This document shows, piece by piece, positions 1 to 12,102 of a stretch of DNA of 64,000 bases. The stretch spans positions 62,001-126,000 of the forward strand of contig NC_016457.1 of NCBI RefSeq assembly GCF_000226115.1, given 5' to 3'. This DNA is from Thermothielavioides terrestris NRRL 8126 (taxonomy: Eukaryota; Ascomycota; Sordariomycetes; Sordariales; Chaetomiaceae). The notes beneath the pieces were generated by a model. That model saw only the letters and a list, made by a program, of their open reading frames with translations. It was not told the origin of the DNA and did not search any database. Numbering within the stretch: position 1 is the stretch's first letter; every line of letters begins with the position of its first letter. The position numbers were made by a program, and so were the translations under genes.

Positions 1-1077
1 GGGGTAAATCAAGCGATACCGTAGCGCTGACCTGACTGAAAGGGTTTTGCAGTGGGAAACCGAAGCCCAAGAGAAATGGAGAATCGAAGACCTGTTCAAC
101 TACCTTAGTCTCGCACAAACAATATGCCGCGACCGATGAGGGATTTGTATGACGCAGCACTGATTCGACTTGATGCCCGGTGTGGAGGGCTAGCAACCTT
201 GGAAAGTGGGATGAATTGAAGGTTGGTGCGGGGTCAATCGCTCGCAGAGAAGCTCCCGTCCGAGGGCTCAACAGAAGAGAGCAGCTTCCTCAACCTCTGG
301 CGGGGCACCAGTGGAGGGGCACGCGGGGCACGCACACCGCAGCCCGAAGGGGGGCCCAAGCCGCTTTCGGATGTATTTACATCCAAGTACCTACCCGATA
401 TCAACTCGATGGCTTTCCGCTTTCACTCATGGCATAGGCACACAGCAAATAGCAGGTGAATTGACTGCCGAAAATATCAATTTTTGCATAAATCAGAAGC
501 ATGCTCCTACACCTCGATCTTTATATCCTCCGTAATAATGTCTGTTCCGCCGCGACTGGATGACGGGAGGACTGAAGTAAGGTATCCACCGCAATGGCAT
601 TGAGTGAAACTGGGTGGAGTGGTCGCGTCGCCGCTGGGTGGGCCAATCGGGCTCTGCTGTCCCGCCCGTCGGGAGTCAAACTGTCTTGCGCTTCGGAAAA
701 CTGCCGGATGACGACCGGCACAAGCCGGAACGAGAATCGTTCCCTCTCTTATTGGCGTCATTGCGGAAAAGAACTGTCCCCGGAAGCAGCCGGAGCAGAC
801 GGGAATGCCATGGTTGACCTCGGCCCGAGCTGGAATTTTAAGAGCAAGGTCACCTGCAGCGCAGATTACGACTACACAAAAAAATAGCAGCCGTCGTTGT
901 TGAGGTGATGGTCTAAGTATTCGGCCTCTCGTTATTTTTTTAAATTGGCTTTTTGCCAACGACCACGGCGCTCTGGGACCCAGTGACCTGACCACATCGA
1001 GAACACAGGGAATCGGGGAGTTGCCCCATTGCGGATCTGCTTCCAATTGCCGAGTCACGGAACGACACAGCAACCGA
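1..1077. other. Left-edge intergenic DNA, no supported gene
   Basis: Mixed-composition DNA before the first gene. Several open frames of 60-190 codons exist on both strands, but they overlap one another, lack recognisable domains and have arginine/serine-rich shadow composition. It probably holds the 3' flank of the DUF3237 gene and unrelated intergenic sequence. Confidence 0.5.
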
Positions 1078-1764
1078 TCACGGGGCCGTCATCTAGCCCG
1101 GTGCGAGATACCGTCAACGTCAAGCCGCACAAGTCTCAGGACTCCCAGAGATGGGAATGATGGGAAATGTGGCCACAGCGCAGAAAGGGAAAAAGCAAAG
1201 GTACTGACCTGCCAGGTATCGATGGTGAGGTGGTTCGTGTCCACGTTGTGGATGATGCCGATTGCAACGACAGTATTGAGCCAGTAGTACGCTTCGCTTC
1301 CTGTCTCGTACGCCAGACGGACAAAAGCGCTGCCGTCCGGCTGGACCTCGCCCGTCTCAAACACCTGGATGAACGCACCGTCGTCCGTCTTGAACGTCTG
1401 CCGGACGTTGGCCGTGAGCGAGCCGTTGACCCCGTTGGCATCGGTCAGGGCCCAGTCTGCGCCTATGGGCAGCACCGTCCCTAGCGGTGGATGAGCTTGG
1501 GTTCATAACCCCGTCGCATTCCCAATAAATAACCGGCGACACACCTTTGAGCTTAGGTCCAGCAAAGTTGCCGCCCAAGATGGGGACCACGAGCCGGGTG
1601 CCGCGCGGACCGGGCCCGACTGGAACAGCATCGCCGCCCGTGATGTTGACCGTGTACAGATGGCTGAGGCCGGGCGCTTTCGGGGGCATCCTGTTGTCTG
1701 TCGACAACCCCAGTCCCACGAGCATCAGCACGCAGTATAACGAGCCCAGGAATGCCGACTTCAT
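1078..1764 (-). CDS. Small secreted DUF3237-domain protein
   Basis: Predicted 168-residue protein from three exons: 1764-1545, 1480-1209 and 1092-1078. Introns are 64 bp (1544-1481, GT-AG) and 116 bp (1208-1093, GT-AG). Splicing restores the frame at K-G-T-V-L-P-I-G and ends in T-W-Q-M-T-A-P before TGA. The start at 1764 gives a typical signal peptide (MKSAFLGSLYCVLMLVGLGLS); an in-frame extension upstream would bury it. The body (LYTVNITGGDAVPVGPGPRG, then PIGADWALTDANG and a late YYWLNTV region) matches the DUF3237 beta-barrel family, whose biochemical role is not established. I infer an extracellular protein. The last exon codes only four residues, so the C-terminus is the least certain part. 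Confidence 0.8.
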
Positions 1765-2350
1765 TTTGATCGCTTTCTCGCTATCTCGGGATCCCTTGGC
1801 TTCCTCGAGCATAAGGTGGGAAGAGAAGGGGGAGGGCTGATGCAGCGATACCTCCGCGGATTCGCGCCTTCTTATACTCCAGGACCTGCTACCTGAGTCT
1901 CTTGCATACCCATTTCTAGCGCCTATTGTGATATAGAGTCCGAGCGCGCATCGTTCTGAGGCGCCATTGATTCTTCCTGTGGCAGCAGCAAATAGTATTG
2001 GATGAGTTGGAGAGAGCAGGGTTACAGCTGCCTCATCGAGCATCAGCTGGACTAACTTATTGATGACCATTACTCCCCGCGTCGTGGTTCAATGCTAACC
2101 AAGAATGGCACCCAGCTGAGATATTGCAGACGGGATCATGTACGTTTGGAGGACTGCATGTCTTTCTCGCTCGGCCATTGGCTCAGCTGCACCAACGTGC
2201 TCCCGCTTGAACAGAGGCTCGACTTACTCAAGGCAAGGTTCAGAGACATGGAAAAGGCCTTCTACTAAGGGGAAGGGATCAAAGTTACGTGATCCATTTA
2301 GGCACGGTATTTTGATCGCTTGGGCAGCAGATGTTCGCATTGATGGAATT
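1765..2350. other. Intergenic DNA left of copia element 1
   Basis: Promoter side of the DUF3237 gene up to the target duplication at 2351-2355. A plus-strand frame from 2138 runs into the element and has no recognisable domain. I see no other feature. Confidence 0.5.
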
Positions 2351-2355
2351 CTAGT

Positions 2356-2565
2356 TGTTGGAACCGCTGCGCAGGCTCAGGAAGATGAAGCTATCACGAT
2401 GCAAGTGATGTATACAACTAGGAACAATCGTGGTAGTGAAGATGTTGTATTGTAGGAGAGTTCTCCTGATTAGGAGCCTAGTCTTGGGTGGCAGTTGGGC
2501 ATTAAGCCAGTGGATCCTAATCTCGGTAGGCCGGCCTAGAGCCCTAGGCCGGGCTAGTTCTAATA
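2356..2565 (-). repeat. Left LTR of element 1 (its 3' LTR)
   Basis: 210 bp, starting TGTTGGAACC and ending CTAGTTCTAATA. It aligns without gaps to 8178-8387. All differences are C/T or G/A transitions. In the first ~110 bp this copy keeps the GC states; in the rest it carries most of the AT states. Confidence 0.95.
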
Positions 2566-5500
2566 CACCCCCCTAGGTCGAGCCTCCGGCTCTAGCCTAC
2601 TAAATCTAGTAATCTATAAAGCTATTTCTAATACTATATCCTTCCTAATCTAGCAATTCTATAGTGTTAAGGTCCTTTTGCTATTGCTCTAATCTATCGA
2701 GCCTTCTACGCCTACCCTTCTCAATCCTATATATTATATTATAAACTGAACCTTTAGCTTGGCTAGAGCCTTCTTCTAGCCCTATACTTCTTCCTTCTAT
2801 ACCGCCTAGTAGATATAGATCTTAATAAAGGCCTAGATATCTATTAGATTAAGCATTTCTATAAACTTCCTATAGAGCTTTGGTTCTAGCGCCTTTATTA
2901 GGCTATTAGCCAATATCTAGTTTAAAGGTATATAATCTATATTAACTCTCTTATTCTAAGCTTCTTAGTATAGCTAATAGTTATAAATATTAATATATTT
3001 TAGTTTTATCTATAGTATAGGTATTTTAGCGTTAATTAGTTAAATTGTCTATTTATTATTATACTAGATCGATAAGATCTTATTATCTAGATAGATCTCT
3101 AATACCTCTAATAGGTACTAAAGGAATATACTTTCTTTCGCTACCTATATAAATACTAACAACTCTACTTCTATAGTCGATATAATTACTATATCCTATT
3201 TATTGGTTTACTAGGCGATTAGCCCTCTAAATAGGATAATAGTATAACTTTATAAGCTTTTATAATTAATACTATTGTTAGTAAAGCTAGTATCGCTAAC
3301 TATAATTAGGATATCTCCTTCTCCTAGCTAGAGGGCTTAAAACCTTATTTAATAGAGGTATTATAGTACTTAATTAGCTATATAATAATGTTTTAGTCTT
3401 AGGTTTTAATTAAACTATATAAGCTTAGAGGCTATAAAGGCAATGTCTAGGCATATATTAACAACGATATATAGGATTAAGTTGACCTTCCTTTGATAGA
3501 GCCTAATAGAGCTATAGCTAGTAATATCGTTATATAGGAGTAATTCGCCTTTAGCTATTAGAGTCTCTAGCTCTCTTTCTTCCTAAGCTAACTTTATAAT
3601 CTTCTTAATATATACCGTTTAACTAAGCTAAATTAAACGTCTTTTATAATTACGATAAATCTCTATATCTAAGAACTATAAGAGGTTATCTCCTTTTATA
3701 AGTTTATATTTTCGTTATAGCTAGTTAATTACTTCGTTAGCTTAGTATTGATCCTTCTTATAATAGGCGAAGACAATGTTATCTATATAGAAGAAGATAA
3801 TAATACCTTTATTCGTTATAATATAGGGCTTCTACAATATAGTCTAGAACCCTAAGTTCCTTAGAGTAGCCGTTACCTCTTGTTGCTAGAGGAGAGGAGA
3901 CTTCTATAAGCTATAGAATACCTTCTTTAGCTTTAAAATAGTTTCTAGCTTATAGTAGCTATATAGCATCTCTATATAAATATCTTTATTGATCTTCGTA
4001 TTAACGAAAGTATTAACTATATTAAACTACTTTAGTTTTAAGTTGAACTTTACTATAATAGTAAATACTATTCTAAAGGATTATATAACGAGTATAGCTA
4101 TATAGTTCTCTTTAGTAAACCTCTTCTTTTATTAATTACTATATACTATAAGCTTCGCCTTATATTTAATAAGGTATTTACTCTTATTAAACTTATAGAT
4201 ATATACCTATATATAATCTAGGATCTATTTGCTTTAAACCTCTTTATTATAGTAGTAAATCTCTTCCTAGGAGCCTATTATTTTATAGCTTTAAAGATAA
4301 TCGTATTTAGCCTCTAGGAATAGCTAGCCTAGTAGATAATCTTCGAGTTTAAATTGCTATCGAGGTATAGATAGGAGTATTAACTAATAGATAGATCTAA
4401 GCTTACCTTCTTACTATAGGCGATCGACTTCTTCTTAGGAGATCCTTTTAATATTACTATCTTCCTTTTTAATAGAACCGACTATCTTCTTAGCCTTCTT
4501 TTTACTCTTTTAGACAAGTTCCTCTCTTTCTTCTTCTATATAGAGGATCCTCTTTAAATACTTATATTCGATAGCTCTAAAGCCTAACGTTTCTACGTTA
4601 AAGGCGGCCTCCTATAGCTAGAACACTCCTTTAGAGGCTCTAGGCGAATATAAGCCTAGGAAGGTAGCTATAATCAAAGCGTTTAGCAAAGTAGGTAGAG
4701 GAGTAAAATATTGGAACTCTAGAAAAATGCCTATAGTATCGCCTTTTACTACAATGGTATTTAACACTTCGTTGGTAGTAGCTAGACTTTCTTTTAGTTC
4801 TTTAAAGGTTATTAAAGGCGTATTAAACGCCTTTGTTATATCTTCTTCCTTAGCTATAGGCGTAAGATTACTATTATCTAGCTAATTAGCATTATTAGCG
4901 CCTCTAGTATTAAGCTAGCGCTTTAGCTCTTTAAAGTCTATTTAGGGAATGTCCTATACTATAAGCTTTAGATCACCTAGGTATACCTACTTCTTATTAA
5001 AGATTATATTATATATATATACTACTTAGTTAGTAGTTAAGTTTTAGATACAATAGATATTTAAAGAATTGTATTCTATAAGGTAACCAATCTAGGCTCT
5101 TAGTTAGAACTATTTAAAGCGCCTTTCTTTCTTTTTAGTAGTATCTATTATAGCGAATACTTTATAACTATAGACTTTTAAATACCTTTAGTATAGTTTA
5201 TACTCTAAAGCTCTTAAGCTATCTCTTTTAGTAAAGAAGGTGTAAAAGCGATTTAATAGTATTATCTACTCTATTGTCAAAGATAGTGTTATATTATAGA
5301 GATATACTATAGCCCTTATAACTTTTAGCTATAGTTGCTCTAGCAACTATACGCTAATAGCTATTATTCTAGCTTTCTCCTTAATTATACCCCCTAAGCG
5401 TTTAGTGCCTCTATTCTATATAGGTGTATTAGGCGCTAAAGGCTCTATTTAGATACCTTGTTTCTCTACCTAGGTAGTAATAGCGTTCGCTTATATAAAT

Positions 5501-6487
5501 TCGTTGTTATACTCTAAGACTTTAATATATAGTTGATACTGCCTTTTAAGTAGTATAGCAAGATGTTTAATAGCTATTAGAATACTTAGCGCTTCGTAGT
5601 TATATAGATAGTAGTCCTATATTATACTTAAATAGCGATCTATCGCTAATAGTAGATATTTAAAGTGCTATTAGCCTTCTTAGAAAGGGTATAGATCTAG
5701 GGCGATCTTATCGCCTAGGCTATAGTTCAATAGCCTAGAAATGCGATTAGGCCTATATTTTAACTTACTAAGGCTATAGCCATTATACTTAAACGTTGAT
5801 ATACCTTTAATATACCCTCTTTATAAGTAATTAACGAAGTGTTTAAGGGCCTTTAGGCCTATATAGCTAAGGCGTAGGTGCTAAGTTATAGTATCTACTA
5901 TACTCTCTATATAGTAAGCCTAACGATCGAGTCTCTTTATTTAGGTAGTAAAGGCTATAGGCGTATAGTCTTCGAGTATATATTTAAAGATATATTGTTG
6001 GAGCTTCTTTATAGTATATCTAAGGAGGGTATAATTATAGCACTTAAGTAGATAGTTTAGTATACTCTCTAGCCTATTGTCTTACTAGATCCTTTGTCGA
6101 TTAAGCTACTCTAACAATATAATATTATATATAAATGTTAGGCAATAGGCTATATTATATAGTATAAGGACTATAATGCCTTCGTTGTTCTATAGTTTAA
6201 TATCTATTTTACTATATCCTTTAATCTAAATAAGGTACTTGCCTATCTAGATATAATTATTAGATATAGCTAACTTAGGAGGCCTTTTAAACCTACTTAG
6301 ATAGTTAGCGATATAAATAGTTGACCCTAAATCTAGAATTACCAAGTTAATTAAGGGGTATCTCTAGCTTATCTAGAATATAGCTAGGATCGTAGCGAAG
6401 CTCGCTATATATTTGCCTATAGCTCTCTACTACTATATTCTTATAATATACTAGTAGCTAAATATCGCTATAATGTTAGTACCTACT

Positions 6488-6649
6488 TTAGGGGCATTGC
6501 CTATATTAGGAGTAATGCCTATATCGGGGGCGATACCTATATTAGGGGCGGTGCCTACTTTGGGGGTAGTACCTACTTTGGGGGCATTACCCTCTTCCTA
6601 GGTAGTGCTCTCTTTAGGAGCAGTGCCCTCTTTAGGGGCGTTGGCATTG
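6488..6649 (-). repeat. 18-bp tandem repeat inside element 1
   Basis: Nine imperfect 18-bp units in phase, of the type TTAGGGGCATTGCCTATA with drifting third positions. On the coding strand they would encode a repeated Gly/Ala/Pro/Val-rich hexapeptide between the gag-like and pol-like regions. The period is a multiple of three, so expansion happened while the frame was still coding. Confidence 0.85.
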
Positions 6650-8177
6650 GCTATATCCACTTTAGGGACCTTAGGCTCCTTTGTTAGAAGTGTAGCTATA
6701 GCTCTCTTAGAGTAGTCGGCTAGTTAATATAGTAGTAGATCCTCGCCTATATTGCTTTTTACGTTGTTAACGAAGCTACTTCTAGATCTCTTTATCTAAA
6801 GCTTATTAGCCTCTGCTTATAGAGTTGAATTAGCCTTTAAATTAGCCTCTATATAAGCCTTAATATATTTTCTAAGTTCCTATCTAGGCGATATACTCTT
6901 AGAGTTTAAGTAGTAGCATCGCTTAATTAAATAGAAATAATCGTAGGTATAGCACTTCCTTAATATATTTAAGGACCTTATAGAGGTGCTAGAAGCTATA
7001 GACGTACTTAGCTTATATTTAGAGCGGGATTAGCCGATTTTAGCTCCCTCTTTACAACTAGTTTAGCGTCTAGGGCGATCCTTTTAATCTTCTAATTGTT
7101 TAAGGTCTTTGTTTTCTTTCTCTCTAAAGCTATATATTAGGAAAGATCCTTTTCCTATATAGCTAGGTACCTTCTTAAAGAATAAGTATATACTTTTATA
7201 AACCTCTATAGCTATATTTTAAAAGGTTAGCTTCTTAAGGATCTCTATCTTGCTTATAGTATAGAGGGAAACAAAGCTTAGGAATAGCTTCTCTAGTATA
7301 GCTATTAGTTCATTGAACTATAGGCTAGAATCCTTTGCCTCGCTTATTTTCTAAAGGGAGGCCTTATCTATTAAGCTCTTCTATTTAACGAGCTACCTCT
7401 TGAAATTAGCTTCTTTAATATATACGTTCCTAGGGTATTTAAGTATATTGAGATAGGTACGAATATACGTTCAAAGCTCGGTTATTGTCTCGATAGTTAG
7501 CTAAGTAGTCTTTTTAAGATTGTTATACTGCGTTTAAAGGTCAGTATACTTTGTAAAGTAGGTGGACTAGTAGTTGGCCGCCACTGTAGTAGTTATAAAG
7601 GTTAGCATTTATATAATGACGATAGCGATATTGTTGTTAAACTACCTCTCTTTATCTCTATAGAGCCTTCTCTAGCTAGTATTTAACGCTTCGACACCGA
7701 GTTGCTCTTATAGGCCTTCGCTCTTAGAAAGGGTCTAGGAATCCGCCTTATTATCCTAGGGTAGCTAGGCTATAGATACAGTGCTAAGCTACTACTTGTC
7801 TATAGAGGGCGCTCTTAGATCGGCTAGAGCTCCTATATTAGCTATAGCTTCTATAGCTATAGCTAGCGTAGAAGCCTATAGTTCAACGATATATTCCTAG
7901 AGCTTACGCCAAATACGTTCCTAAGCGAGGTTATAGGTATTAGCTAGTATAGGCTTTAGGAGTAGCTCTGCCTTACTTTCGAAATAGTCGAGTAGGTCAA
8001 GGTACTTAGCCTTATTGACGAACTTACGATTCTAAACTACCTAGTTATCTAGGCTAGCTAAGATAATATCGATCTTTATATCGGTTTTCGAAAATATAAT
8101 AGTTACTACTAAGCACTATATATAGGGCTATATACTTAGAGATAGAGCTAGGTTTTCGAGCTAATAAGACTCTTAAT

Positions 8178-8387
8178 TGTTAGAACCGCTATATAGGCTT
8201 AGGAAGATGAAGCTATTACGATATAAGTAATGTATATAACTAGGAACAATCGTAGTAGTAAAGATGTTATATTGTAGGAGAGTTCTCCTAATCAAGAGCC
8301 CAGTCTTAGGCGGCAGTTGGGTATCAAGCCGGTAGATCCTAATCTCGGTGGGCCGGCCCGGAGCCCCGGGCCAGGCTGGTTCTAACA
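8178..8387 (-). repeat. Right LTR of element 1 (its 5' LTR)
   Basis: 210 bp from TGTTAGAACC to GGTTCTAACA; the ends form a perfect 10-bp terminal inverted repeat. The inner half (8178-8287) is heavily C-to-T/G-to-A mutated relative to the left LTR, while the outer half is close to the ancestral sequence. It is followed directly by the CTAGT duplication. Confidence 0.95.
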
Positions 8388-8392
8388 CTAGT

Positions 8393-9071
8393 AGTTTCAC
8401 CAAGGGCATAGTCATCCTTTCAGAGATTGACCAAATCAAGTTTCTTACGCTCTTCTTGATTTGGATCGCGGTCTTAAGCGGCGGGATTCAGCTCAGACTG
8501 AACCACGAATTGCCCTGGCGATCCCGGCCCCTCTCGGTGCCGTCGTCCGGCACAAGGACTATGATGAGTCGAAACTCATTGGCTGCAAAGAAATGGCCTG
8601 GGCAGGCGTTGGGGTGGTGGCCGAAAGTTAGGTAGCTGAGGTGATACGAGCTCTCGGATTTCCCGGCAACACACCCTCGTTCCTCGTTCCAGCATCTCCA
8701 AGTTTCGTGTTGCGGCGGCGAGACAACAAGATCTTGTCTACTATATGCTGGATAGCCCAAAACGACTACCTGGAGATGAGATGCGTTACCCCCCCATCGC
8801 GTCCATTCCGATATTCTCGAAGAATCGAGACACCAACGGGGTTCAGTAGCAGGCATCCTCAGCGGTCTGCCTTTGACACCCTCGGTCACAGTTGGGGTTC
8901 TTGGACGAAGGGAAGAGGGTGAACGCGAGCTCTGCGTCGACACTTGCAACTGAGATGGATATCAAGCAGTCTTGCTTTTCAAGGCCCACTTGTTGAGGGC
9001 GAGACGTGTTATGTTACGTATGTACAAGAATGTTTGCCATGGTGCGTATTCAGAACCCGCAGATCCAGCTC
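8393..9071. other. Intergenic DNA right of element 1
   Basis: Normal-composition DNA between element 1 and the cysteine-rich protein gene. A 153-codon minus-strand frame (8949-8488) has no recognisable domain or start context and I do not call it. Confidence 0.45.
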
Positions 9072-9443
9072 TCAGACGCAAATACCGCCGCAGTCGGACC
9101 CGCCGTTCTCGGGGTCGCAGTCATCCCGCGGGTCGTCGACGCATTTCTTGCCGTCCTTGCAGGCGATGCCGGCGATGCCGCCGCAAAACACGGGCTCGAC
9201 GCAGATGCCGGGCATGTCGCAGGCCATGCCGCAACCTCCACGATACGGGTCGTCGATGCAGATCTGGCCGTCGGGGCATTCGACAGGATTGGCGCGGAAG
9301 CCGCCGCACGACTGGTAGGTCGGCTGGGCCGGGCTCGTCGTCGTCTTGGAAGTAGCCAGCGTGGTGGGCGTGGCCCGCTTGTCGGCCGAGGCCAAGGCAG
9401 TGGCTCCGAGGAGCGGCAGGACGGCAAGGAAGAGACCGCGCAT
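9072..9443 (-). CDS. Small secreted cysteine-rich protein with a duplicated motif
   Basis: Single exon, 123 residues. The start at 9443 gives a signal peptide (MRGLFLAVLPLLGATALASA) with likely cleavage before DKR; a longer in-frame start at 9542 would hide it. A short Thr/Ser-rich linker follows, then about 80 residues with 12 cysteines, enough for six disulfides. Two related units are visible, each of the form C-x-D-G-x-x-C-(I/V)-D-D-P ... C ... C ... G-I-C-V, separated by EPVFCGGIAGIA. I do not recognise a named family; it is a typical small secreted cysteine-rich protein (SSCP). Function unknown; effector, antimicrobial or wall roles are all possible. A TATA-like box precedes it. Confidence 0.75.
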   Translation of the reverse strand: MRGLFLAVLPLLGATALASADKRATPTTLATSKTTTSPAQPTYQSCGGFRANPVECPDGQICIDDPYRGGCGMACDMPGICVEPVFCGGIAGIACKDGKKCVDDPRDDCDPENGGSDCGGICV

Positions 9444-9570
9444 GATGGAGGTTGGTTGGTTCTCCAAGCTTATCTGAGGATGGGACTTATGCTCCGTCTT
9501 TGCGTGCGTACTTTGGGGTTGCTGAATGGTGCCTTCGGGCAAGATGATTATGTTGAGAGATCTGATTCAC

Positions 9571-9576
9571 TTTATA
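9571..9576 (-). promoter_or_regulatory. TATA-like box of the cysteine-rich protein gene
   Basis: TATAAA on the minus strand about 128 bp upstream of the chosen ATG (9443), a spacing usual for fungal TATA promoters with a short leader. Confidence 0.45.
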
Positions 9577-10841
9577 CCCGGCCCCTCAGGGCTTGAGTCT
9601 AGGGAACTAGACAAGGTAGTCGCTGGAGTGTCCCTGGCCAAGAGCATGGCAACCATCCAGTTTCTCGTGTTCGGGGCGGCTGAATCGGGGGCTGGCCCGT
9701 TCGGGACAGCTTACAGGCTTTGGGTACGACGAGATTACCTAGCAGCAAAGGGATATGCGCAGCAGCGTTTGCGCTCTGCGAAGCCAAGCCGGAGTTTCAC
9801 CCCGTTGAACGCTTTGGGCAAGGCCATAAAGCAGTCAATGTGCTGGCAATGATCCTATTTTTAGCAAGGTTGTCCTGTTAAGGTCGAGTGGCAGCGCCAA
9901 TCTCCTGGAAGGGCTGGCGATGGACACGTATCTGTAACTCGTCTCACTTACATGTGGCTGCGAGAGGAAACCCAGAAGGTCATTTGTGAATTGTCCTACG
10001 CTTGCAATCCGCATCGGCATGACGTGTTTCCCAGCTCTCACCCACCAAGCAAGAGCCATTGAGCCGGAGGGTCTGAGCTCGCTGCCGCTGTCAGGATCCA
10101 TGGATGGGTCTCTCGTGGAGAACTGAAGAGACTTCCAAGGTTACTGGAGACGATCTGCGCCAAGCAATGCAAGGGCCGTCGTGGCGACGCTGTTGAAACT
10201 AACCGGCGGATATATGTGCCCGCTTACCTTGGACTGCTTGGCCAATGATGCAGTCATTCTGAAATCCTTTTTCTCCCAGAAGCAGAGCGACAGATGTCTC
10301 CCTGGAACTGGACCCTACCTATGGAATCTCCCCTCCGCTTCACCGCTTCGACAATGTTCAAAAGGCGGATCTGGTTATTCCGTTAAGGTCAGCAGCCAGC
10401 AAGAAGCGCACCAATTCCTCCTCAGCTTGGGTAAATCGTAAATGCCTGGTCCGAGTTCACCCTCACCGGCCTTGGCTTTGCCTTGCCCGAGATGGCCAGG
10501 TACACCGTACCGGTCGTCATGAATGCGGGCCTCAAACTCAAACCAGGCCGTCATCCGGCTGTAAGTTTTTCTCTGAGAGTAATTGCCGTCTACGGCATCT
10601 GTGAATCTGCAAACTGAGTGAGCGAGTGGATCTGCTGCTCTTTGGTCCTCCATTCCTCGCCCCGCATTTGCTTGCGTCATTTTCTCTGTTTGCCGTCAAC
10701 TTAACAACCCCGTCTCTGTCAATTCGAACCCTCTTCTACACACCGTAAGGCAATCAATGAAAAGCTTGCCTGCCGTATAAGGAACGAGCTCGCAGTTTCA
10801 CGGCCGCCACCCCGACTGGACCACCGAAGACCGCCCGCACC
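9577..10841. other. Intergenic DNA, no supported gene
   Basis: About 1.3 kb between the divergent cysteine-rich and Ca3427-like genes, so it should contain both promoters. Open frames here (for example minus strand 10680-10375) have no recognisable domain. Confidence 0.5.
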
Positions 10842-11842
10842 ATGGCCTCCCACGGGCCACTCAGAGTCGGTTACGTGCCCGAGCACTTTTCGACGCCCAT
10901 CCACTTTGCCAAGAAGCACTATGGCTTGGAGGCGGAACTGATTCCGTTCCCATCCGGGACCGGCCACATGATCACGGCGCTGCGCGGCGGCGAGATCGAT
11001 GTCGGTATCGGCCTCACCGAAGGCTGGGTGGCCGGCCTCGGCAGGTCGCAGGAGTCAGGCGACCGAGACGGCGGTTTTAAACTCGTCGGCACCTACGTCG
11101 AGACTCCGCTATGTACTTACTCAGCTCTCGCTCCCTCTCTCTTCATGTCTCAGGATGCTAGAGGCTAACATTGCGGCCAGGTTGGGCAATCTCGACCGGC
11201 GCTGACCGGCCCGAGATCAAGTCGGTCGACTCGCTCCAGGGAGGCAAGATCGGCGTGTCGCGCATCGGGTCCGGCAGCTACGTGATGGGCTATGTGCTGG
11301 CCGACGAGCGCGGGTGGCTGATCCCTTCCGCCGGCGCGGGAACGGCCGCCGAGCAGGCGTCGCCGTACTCGGACTTCGTCGTGCTCGACACGTTCGAGAA
11401 GCTGCGCAAGGCCGTCAACTCCGGCGAGGCCGACTTTTTCATGTGGGAGCACTTCACTTCGAAGCGCTACTACGACAACGGCGAGATCCGCAAGGTCGGC
11501 GAGATCTACACGCCCTGGAGCAGCTGGAAGATCGTAGCCTCGACGAGGCTGATCGACGGCGAGAAGCTGGATCCTCGCGTCGACGACTTGCTGGGCAAGC
11601 TCAACCTTGGCATCAGGCACTTCAACGAGAACAAGGAGGAGGCAATCAAGTACATCAGCACCGAGCTGGACTACTCGGAGGAGGACGCCCGGCAGTGGCT
11701 CGAGACGGTTAGGTTCCCCGAGCGGAGCCAAGGAGTCGACCTGAACGTGATTCACAACACGGTCCGAGTTCTGTGCCAGGCCGGCGTACTCTCTGTGGGA
11801 AAGGGCGCAGACGCTGCGGCCATGGTCGCCAAGCGGCGCTGA
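10842..11842 (+). CDS. Ca3427-like periplasmic-binding-protein-fold (type 2) protein
   Basis: 310 residues from two exons, 10842-11112 and 11181-11842, with a 68-bp GT-AG intron; splicing restores E-T-P-L-C-W-A-I-S-T-G. The sequence (LRVGYVPEHF at the N-terminus, GGEIDVGIGLTEGW near residue 50, GGKIGVSRIGSGSYVMGYVL after the splice) has the layout of a type 2 periplasmic binding protein related to SsuA/THI5. The closest group I know is the Candida albicans Ca3427-like subfamily. There is no signal peptide, so it is probably cytosolic. Family members are thought to bind a small ligand, but the ligand is unknown. A role in thiamine or sulfonate-type metabolism would be inference by fold only. 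Start chosen at the first ATG, preceded by GCACC. Confidence 0.85.
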
Positions 11843-12102
11843 GAAAATGAAGAAAAAAAAAAGGGTGTTTGAAGCAAGAGCTTCGCCCTGACGTTACTTT
11901 CTTGAACAACCAAAAAAAGACTGTTATCATCGACGGTACACGTGTGGATTTGATCAACGTCATGGATGTAGGGCGGGAATAGGGATGTTGCAGGTGTTTT
12001 CAGTCTGTTATCCCATCCGTCGCCACTTCTCAGGCTTCCACCGTGGACCACCTCACCACCTCCGTCTCTCGCACCTTCTCGCTCGGCTTGGATGGCCTCC
12101 GT

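Larger units (their letters stand above)
2356..8387 (-). mobile_element. RIP-inactivated Ty1/copia LTR retrotransposon (element 1)
   Basis: A complete 6032-bp element bounded by two 210-bp LTRs and a 5-bp target duplication CTAGT (2351-2355 and 8388-8392). The coding strand is minus: a gag-like region lies just inside the right LTR (about 8130-7900), an RT block carries Y-I-D-N at 3789-3778, and an RNase H-like block with T-E-A-E-L-L-type context lies at about 3250-3120. That gag-RT-RNase H order and the RT motif identify Ty1/copia. A purine tract (minus strand) abuts the left LTR at 2566-2576, as expected of the polypurine primer. Nearly every frame is broken by TAA/TAG where CAA/CAG is expected, and TpA is saturated, which is the RIP signature. 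No intact protein remains. The primer-binding site beside the right LTR was not identifiable. Confidence 0.93.

Noticed and set aside
2351..2455. Host gene disrupted by element 1, as a plus-strand frame reaches the insertion site
   Set aside because: Joined across the CTAGT duplication the frame stops within a few codons and has no recognisable domain.
6488..6649. CRISPR-like array
   Set aside because: Contiguous 18-bp units without spacers, inside a eukaryotic retrotransposon coding region.
2566..8177. Surviving genes inside the TpA-rich internal regions of the elements
   Set aside because: Only short open frames remain, and those with similarity belong to broken retrotransposon proteins.
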